From NCBI GenBank assembly GCA_050250815.1, contig JBFWNY010000068.1, positions 1 to 6,558 of the forward strand: DNA of 6,558 bases, in the 5' to 3' direction. The notes below the pieces were generated by a model. The model did no database searches and was not told where the DNA came from. It saw nothing but the letters and a program-made list of their open reading frames with translations. Position 1 is the first letter of the stretch. The number at the start of each line of letters is the position of its first letter. This document shows, piece after piece, positions 1 to 3,810 of this stretch. This DNA is from JAEUMD01 sp050250815. Lineage in GTDB: Bacteria > Pseudomonadota > Alphaproteobacteria > Rhizobiales > Hyphomicrobiaceae. The position numbers were made by a program, and so were the translations under genes.

Positions 1-14
1 TTCAGGGGTTGGTT

Positions 15-257
15 TCAGAAGAACGTCTTCTTGCAGGGCACGAACTTGCCGAAGCGGTAGAAGCCGCAGGTGCGGTGCTGGTTGAAGACGTGGAAGCCGT
101 GGCCGAAGCCGAAGCGGTGTCCACCGAAGTGACGGCCGTGGTTGAAGCCGCCCTTGAAGCCGCGGAAGCCGCCCTTGGCGTCGGCGGTGTCGATGGCGGA
201 AACCGAGAGGGTTGCGGCGAGGGCGGCGAGGGCGAAGGACTTCAGCATCTTGCTCAT
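15..257 (-). CDS. Small secreted basic Phe/Gly/His-rich protein, function unknown
   Basis: An 80-residue protein if started at the ATG at 257. A second in-frame ATG at 263 is directly abutted by the AGGAG Shine-Dalgarno (264-268), whereas the ATG at 257 has a normal 6-base spacing, so 257 is preferred. The N-terminus is a classic Sec signal peptide: Lys-containing start, hydrophobic Ala/Leu core, then a probable signal peptidase I cut after ADA. The mature part is about 53 residues, with roughly 13 Phe, 13 Gly, 6 His and 10 Arg/Lys, and no Asp or Glu. Two cysteines near the C-terminus (in TCGFYR and VPCKK) could form a disulfide. I do not recognise a family. Small Gly/aromatic/His-rich exported proteins are common in Hyphomicrobiales and are sometimes labelled sulfur-globule-like or metal-binding, but nothing here proves either. 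It is divergent from the DUF459 gene. Real gene likely; function open. Confidence 0.72.
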   Translation of the reverse strand: MSKMLKSFALAALAATLSVSAIDTADAKGGFRGFKGGFNHGRHFGGHRFGFGHGFHVFNQHRTCGFYRFGKFVPCKKTFF

Positions 258-263
258 GATCAT

Positions 264-268
264 CTCCT
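264..268 (-). promoter_or_regulatory. Shine-Dalgarno that decides the start of the small secreted protein
   Basis: Read on the minus strand this is AGGAG. It touches the ATG at 263 with no spacing but lies 6 bases from the ATG at 257, so translation probably starts at 257 and the protein begins MSKM rather than MIMSKM. Confidence 0.6.
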
Positions 269-502
269 GTTTGTTTGTAGATTGACTTGTCTATTCTCTG
301 AATGTCTCGGCTTTGCTTGTGTTCGCCGCTGACAAGTGGAAGATGCCGCAAGTCGTTCCTCGGGCGTGTTTCGGGAATGACAGGTAAAGTACACGCCTTG
401 TCACAAGCCTGTGAGACGATCGTGTCGGGTCACGGCGCTCAACAGCAGCGCTGTCGAAGCCGCGCCCAGATTCGGCGTATAGAGTTGGCGACGCATGGGC
501 GC

Positions 503-514
503 GGGGAGATGAGG
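503..514 (+). promoter_or_regulatory. Purine-rich ribosome binding site of the DUF459 gene
   Basis: The stretch GGGGAGATGAGG ends 5 bases before the ATG at 520 and contains two possible Shine-Dalgarno cores (GGGGAG and GAGG). It supports 520 as the start, which also gives a complete signal peptide. Confidence 0.55.
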
Positions 515-519
515 CGACG

Positions 520-1947
520 ATGGCTGTTTGCCGTTGGGGAGGCGCGAAGGCGATAGGCCAGCGGTCGGTGTGTGCCGGCCGTTTCGTTTCGCTCTTTCTG
601 CTGGTCCTTTCGTGTCTCATTGCTGTCGGCGGTGGTGGTGCCCCGGTGCACGCGCAGTCTACCGAGGATGCGGGCGGGGCGAGCTACATCACGCCATTCC
701 CAGGAGGCGACACCTACCGGCTCGGCGTGGTCGGCGATCACCTGGCCGAGGGCGTGAACTACGCTCTGCTCGAAGGCCTCGGCGGCGATGCGCGCGTGGC
801 CATCGAGCGCAGGAACGTTCCACTTCCCGGCTTTTCGCGTCCCGATTTCGCGGAGCAGATTCGCGATGCGGCGCGCGCGGTGACGGACGCCAAGCTGCAC
901 GTGTGCGCCGTCGTGGTGGGAGCCCAGGATCGCTGGGCTCTGCGGCTGCCCGACGGGCGCCGCCTGGCCGTTGGCTCGCGTGAATGGCGCGAGGCGTACG
1001 GCGAGCGGGTCGACAGCTTGATGAAGGCTCTGAAAGGTGCCGGCGCCGCCGTCTATTGGGTGGGACTGCCCATCATGCGGCGCGGCGAACCGGACGAGGC
1101 CGCGCGCGCGATCAACGAGGTCGTGCGCGAACGGGCCTATCTTGCCGGCGTCAAGTACATCGATGTCTACCAGGGCTTCGCGGGGGAGGACGGCGAGTAC
1201 AGCCCCTACGGCCCAGACATCACCGGCAAGATGCGGCTGCTGCGCCTGAGCGACGGCGTGCACATGACAGGAGCCGGCTATGCCAAGCTCGCCCATTTCG
1301 TCGAGCGCGAGGTAAAGCGCGACCTGGCGCAGGCCAAGAACGAGCGCGCGGTTCCACTGGCTGGCAACGAGGCGGAGCAGGCGATCATCAATCCCACGGC
1401 ACACGTCCCGCAGTGGCAGACGGTATCGGATGCCGCGAGCACCGATGCCCGCCCGACTGGCGCGAGCGCTCCCAGTGAAGGTGGCGGACAACAGGCCGAG
1501 ACCAGCCGGATCAGCCTGCGCACTCTGGATGGCGAAGGACGCGAGCAGATGGTCCCGATCGACATCGTGCGGCCGGCGATCCCGTCGGCGGTCATCCTCG
1601 CCGTCACAAAGCGCGAGAGCGCCGACCGGGCCTCGCAGATGGGCGACCAGATTCTGGAGCAGCTACCCGGCGGGTTGACGGTGATGAGTTCCATCACGCC
1701 GAGCGGCGATGCCCCGTCAGGCCCCGGCCGCCGCAAGGTATCGGCGGCGCAGACGCCCTATTTCCGCGTTCTGGTAAAGGGCGAGCGCATCGCGTTCCGC
1801 GAGGGCCGTGCTGATGACATCTCCTGGCCGCGGCCGGATCCGGCGCTGGCGCTGCCGCCGGAGGTACCCAAGTCGGAATCGGAGCCGGCGGCCGGCGAGG
1901 ATTTCGGCATTCCGCTGCCTGTTCCCAACCCGCGCTTCGTTCGTTGA
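520..1947 (+). CDS. Exported SGNH-fold protein, DUF459 type, with altered catalytic residues
   Basis: A 475-residue protein. Residues 1-45 form a Sec signal peptide: basic n-region to Arg21, hydrophobic stretch about 22-36, probable cut after VHA45. Residues 66-270 match the DUF459 branch of the SGNH/GDSL hydrolases: block I VVGDHLAEG (70-78), a block II-like GFSRPDF (104-110), block III VVGAQDRW (132-139), the typical YWVGLPIMRR (179-188), a YIDVYQGFAGEDGEYS segment (213-228), and block V LSDGVHMT with Asp245 and His248. The block I nucleophile position, normally Ser, is His74, and block III Asn is Gln136, so classical esterase activity is doubtful, although Asp245/His248 remain. Residues about 275-475 are an Ala/Pro-rich extension ending in RADDISWPRPDP and a Pro-rich tail. 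Probably periplasmic or envelope-associated; possible roles are polysaccharide or peptidoglycan acyl-group binding or processing (inference). It stands alone and convergent to the next gene. Family call firm, activity unsure. Confidence 0.87.
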   Translation: MAVCRWGGAKAIGQRSVCAGRFVSLFLLVLSCLIAVGGGGAPVHAQSTEDAGGASYITPFPGGDTYRLGVVGDHLAEGVNYALLEGLGGDARVAIERRNVPLPGFSRPDFAEQIRDAARAVTDAKLHVCAVVVGAQDRWALRLPDGRRLAVGSREWREAYGERVDSLMKALKGAGAAVYWVGLPIMRRGEPDEAARAINEVVRERAYLAGVKYIDVYQGFAGEDGEYSPYGPDITGKMRLLRLSDGVHMTGAGYAKLAHFVEREVKRDLAQAKNERAVPLAGNEAEQAIINPTAHVPQWQTVSDAASTDARPTGASAPSEGGGQQAETSRISLRTLDGEGREQMVPIDIVRPAIPSAVILAVTKRESADRASQMGDQILEQLPGGLTVMSSITPSGDAPSGPGRRKVSAAQTPYFRVLVKGERIAFREGRADDISWPRPDPALALPPEVPKSESEPAAGEDFGIPLPVPNPRFVR

Positions 1948-1956
1948 GCCGTACCG

Positions 1957-2163
1957 TCAAGCCCGCGTCAGCGTGAGCGTGAAGGCGAAGGCCGCCAGAA
2001 CCAGGCCCAGAAGCGGGTAAATGAAGGCGGCAAACCCGAACAGGTTGACGGCGTAGGCCCACACACCGACGAGCGCCAGCAGGGCGAGTGCAACGCGCCC
2101 CGCGCTAACATCCTGCGCATGATGTTGCCGCCCTGCGTCGGCGTCGTGCGGGGAGTTGGCCAT
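1957..2163 (-). CDS. Small membrane-hairpin protein, function unknown
   Basis: A 68-residue protein starting at the ATG at 2163, preceded on the minus strand by GGAG (2173-2176) with a 9-base spacing. Residues 1-23 are polar and His/Asp-containing (HDADAGRQHHAQD). Residues 24-66 carry no charged side chain and are rich in Ala, Leu, Val and Phe, long enough for two membrane helices (about 24-42 and 46-66) with a short turn near Asn40-Pro50. The end is TRA. No catalytic or metal motif is clear, although the N-terminal tail has three His. It lies on the same strand as gltBD, 146 bases after gltD, so it may be co-transcribed or use its own promoter in that structured spacer. Its stop is 9 bases from the stop of the convergent DUF459 gene. 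I do not recognise the family. Confidence 0.7.
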   Translation of the reverse strand: MANSPHDADAGRQHHAQDVSAGRVALALLALVGVWAYAVNLFGFAAFIYPLLGLVLAAFAFTLTLTRA

Positions 2164-2176
2164 GGATCATATCTCC

Positions 2177-2229
2177 AAGTCAGAGCGGCCGCGGGCTCAC
2201 ATCGGAGCGCCGACGGCCTGCTCTGACTT
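2177..2229 (-). repeat. Long inverted repeat / potential RNA stem upstream of the small membrane gene
   Basis: The arms AAGTCAGAGC (2177-2186) and GCTCTGACTT (2220-2229) are perfect 10-bp complements. Directly inside them GGCC (2187-2190) can pair with GGCC (2215-2218), leaving base 2219 bulged, so the stem is 10 + 4 bp. The 24-base loop has a further GCTC/GAGC pairing (2195-2198 with 2205-2208). On the minus-strand transcript the 3' arm ends immediately before the GGAG Shine-Dalgarno of the 68-residue gene. No T-run follows, so it is not a standard intrinsic terminator for gltD. It could be a leader structure, a processing site or a protein-binding dyad. Confidence 0.6.
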
Positions 2230-2236
2230 AGATCAG
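2223..2236. promoter_or_regulatory. Candidate CRP/FNR-superfamily site A
   Basis: CTGACTTAGATCAG fits CTGA-N6-TCAG and resembles the FNR/FixK consensus TTGAT-N4-ATCAA, with outer T/A replaced by C/G and one inner change. It overlaps the right arm of the neighbouring inverted repeat and is centred about 66 bases upstream of the 68-residue gene. Regulatory role is inferred from pattern only. Confidence 0.3.
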
Positions 2237-2257
2237 CGAAAAGCCTGGCTGCAACCG

Positions 2258-2279
2258 GATTCTGATCAAGGTCAGAATC
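2258..2279. repeat. 8-bp hairpin dyad in the gltD downstream spacer
   Basis: GATTCTGA (2258-2265) and TCAGAATC (2272-2279) are perfect complements around a 6-base loop. It begins 31 bases past the gltD stop on the minus strand. No T-run follows on that strand, so an intrinsic terminator is not supported; it encloses candidate site B. Confidence 0.5.
2262..2275. promoter_or_regulatory. Candidate CRP/FNR-superfamily site B
   Basis: CTGATCAAGGTCAG has the same CTGA-N6-TCAG layout as site A, with centres 39 bases apart. It resembles FNR/FixK-type boxes of alphaproteobacteria but lacks the usual outer T and A. No good -10 element was found at the distance expected for class II activation. Confidence 0.3.
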
Positions 2280-2309
2280 GGGTGCGAAATGAGCTGGGGG
2301 GGCGCGGCC

Positions 2310-3749
2310 TCAGCGAGGCAGCAGCGTCTTGCCCATCAGTGCCTTGTCGATGGCGTGAGCCGCCTGACGGCCTTCGCGGATGGCCCACACAACCAGCGAC
2401 TGGCCGCGCCGCAGGTCGCCCGCGACGAACAGCTTGTCATGCCCCGGCACGGCATAGCTGCGGTCGTCGCCGTCGATGCCCTTGAAGCGTCCGCGTGCCA
2501 CCACCGGAAGCCCCAGCTCCCTGACGACGTCGTCTTCGACCGGACCCGAGAAGCCCATCGCCAGCAGAACGAGGTCTGCGTCCAGTTCGCCTTCGCTGCC
2601 CGGCACGGGCTTCAGGCTGCCGTCGACGCGCGTGTACTTGAGCTTGCGAACCTTGCCGTCCTCGCCGCCGAACCCTGTCGTGGAGATCGAATATTCAGTC
2701 TTGGCGCCCTCGGCCTGGCTCGACGACACGCGCAGCTTGAGCGGCCAGTTTGGCCAGGACATAGCCTTGTTCTCCTTCTCGGGAGGACGCGGCATGATCT
2801 CGAGCTGGGTGACCGACTTCGCGCCCTGGCGGAAGGACGTACCGATGCAGTCCGAACCCGTGTCGCCGCCGCCGATGACGACGACGTGCTTGTCCTTGGC
2901 GGAGATCTGGTGGATGGCAGGTGGGATCTGCTCGCCCGCGACACGGCGGTTCTGTTGCGGCAGGAAATCCATCGCGAAGTGGATGCCGTCGAGGTCGCGG
3001 CCGGGGGCGGCGGCGAAGAAGTCGAACGGCTGTTCTGAGCCCGATGCCAGCAGCACGGCATCGTGACGGTCAAGCAGCTCGCGGGCCGACACGTCCTTGC
3101 CAACTTGCACGTTGCAATGGAAGCGGACGCCTTCCGACTCCATCTGGCGGACGCGGCGTGAGACGAGGCCCTTCTCCATCTTGAAATCGGGAATGCCGTA
3201 GACGAGCAGGCCGCCGGGCCGCGCGTTCTTTTCGTAGACGTGGACGTCGTGCCCGGCGCGCGCCAGCTGCTGGGCGGCGGCGAGGCCGGCGGGGCCCGAA
3301 CCGACAACGGCGACCGACTTTCCCGTCTTCTCGTCCGCCGGCAGCGGCACGATCCAGCCTTCACCGAAGCCGCGGTCGACGATCGCGCACTCGATGGTCT
3401 TGATGGCGACCGGATGGTCGTCGATGTTGAGCGTGCAGGAAGCCTCGCACGGTGCCGGGCAGACGCGCCCCGTCACTTCGGGAAAGTTGTTGGTGGAGTG
3501 CAGGTTGTCGAGCGCCGACCGCCAGTCTCCCTGAAAGACGAGATCATTCCAATCGGGGATCTGGTTGTTCACCGGACAACCATTGTGACAGTAGGGGATG
3601 CCGCAGTCCATGCAGCGGGCCGCCTGCCGCTTCGTATCGCCCTCCGACAGTGGCGTGACGAACTCCCGCCAGTGCTTGATGCGCTCCTCGGCCGGGTCGT
3701 AGCGCCGCTCGGCGCGCTCGAATTCCAGAAAACCGGTTGGCTTGCCCAT
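2310..3749 (-). CDS. gltD: Glutamate synthase [NADPH] small (beta) subunit
   Basis: A 479-residue protein, normal length for bacterial GltD. It oxidises NADPH and passes electrons through FAD and iron-sulfur clusters to the GltB FMN site, so that 2-oxoglutarate plus glutamine yields two glutamates in the cytoplasm. The N-terminal domain has the two cysteine groups for 4Fe-4S clusters: Cys46/49/54/58 (CMDCGIPYCHNGCP) and Cys97/101/105 (CPAPCEASC). The FAD Rossmann motif is VAVVGSGPAG (146-155), followed by the acidic end of the fold (VYE, 171-173). The NADPH motif is VVVIGGGDTGSD (289-300). The C-terminal FAD contact is VAGDLRRGQSLVVWAIREG (442-460). All expected residues are present. It follows gltB by 61 bases. 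Its Shine-Dalgarno is weak (GGAA, 7 bases before the ATG) and no better in-frame start lies upstream, so it may depend on its place in the operon. Distant homologues include other FAD/NADPH electron-input subunits, but the gltB neighbour settles the call. Confidence 0.97.
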   Translation of the reverse strand: MGKPTGFLEFERAERRYDPAEERIKHWREFVTPLSEGDTKRQAARCMDCGIPYCHNGCPVNNQIPDWNDLVFQGDWRSALDNLHSTNNFPEVTGRVCPAPCEASCTLNIDDHPVAIKTIECAIVDRGFGEGWIVPLPADEKTGKSVAVVGSGPAGLAAAQQLARAGHDVHVYEKNARPGGLLVYGIPDFKMEKGLVSRRVRQMESEGVRFHCNVQVGKDVSARELLDRHDAVLLASGSEQPFDFFAAAPGRDLDGIHFAMDFLPQQNRRVAGEQIPPAIHQISAKDKHVVVIGGGDTGSDCIGTSFRQGAKSVTQLEIMPRPPEKENKAMSWPNWPLKLRVSSSQAEGAKTEYSISTTGFGGEDGKVRKLKYTRVDGSLKPVPGSEGELDADLVLLAMGFSGPVEDDVVRELGLPVVARGRFKGIDGDDRSYAVPGHDKLFVAGDLRRGQSLVVWAIREGRQAAHAIDKALMGKTLLPR

Positions 3750-3810
3750 AGTCGTTTCCGTCAGTCCTGTTGCAGCCTGCGTCGCCTGATGCGGGTAAGT
3801 GGATCCGCGT
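3750..3810 (-). other. gltB-gltD intercistronic spacer
   Basis: The 61 bases between the gltB stop and gltD start hold no strong hairpin, promoter or extra reading frame that I can see. The short gap supports co-transcription. Confidence 0.5.

Larger units (their letters stand above)
264..519. other. Divergent intergenic region with repeated GACAAG/CTTGTC motif
   Basis: This 256-base gap separates the start of the small secreted gene (minus) from that of the DUF459 gene (plus), so it should hold both promoters. The hexamer GACAAG or its complement occurs at 286-291, 331-336 and 397-402. The first two sit in a 7-bp inverted repeat (285-291 with 331-337), and the last lies in an 11-base dyad, CTTGTCACAAG (397-407). 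For the minus-strand gene a weak sigma70-like pair can be drawn (TTCAGA, 17-base spacer, TACAAA), each matching consensus at 4 of 6, but it would leave a very short leader. I see no convincing promoter for the plus-strand gene. No RNA gene is apparent. Confidence 0.35.

Noticed and set aside
9..332. 107-codon Ala/Glu/Val-rich open frame on the plus strand opposite the small secreted gene
   Set aside because: The repetitive AEAVEAA pattern mirrors the Phe/Gly codon repeats of the other strand, which has a clear signal peptide and Shine-Dalgarno.
604..615. Possible lipobox (VLSC, Cys32) in the DUF459 protein signal peptide
   Set aside because: Leu at -2 is unusual for a lipobox and the hydrophobic core continues past the Cys to a better signal peptidase I site at VHA45.
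439..1491. 350-codon open frame on the minus strand opposite the DUF459 gene
   Set aside because: It overlaps the conserved SGNH domain coding sequence, lacks a credible ribosome site and shows no recognisable domain; a GC-driven shadow frame.
2258..2279. Intrinsic terminator for gltBD
   Set aside because: There is a hairpin but no U-run after it on the minus strand, and the stem is only 8 bp of mixed composition.
2289..3038. 249-codon open frame on the plus strand opposite gltD
   Set aside because: Antisense to the conserved NADPH/FAD region of GltD; composition is typical of a shadow frame.
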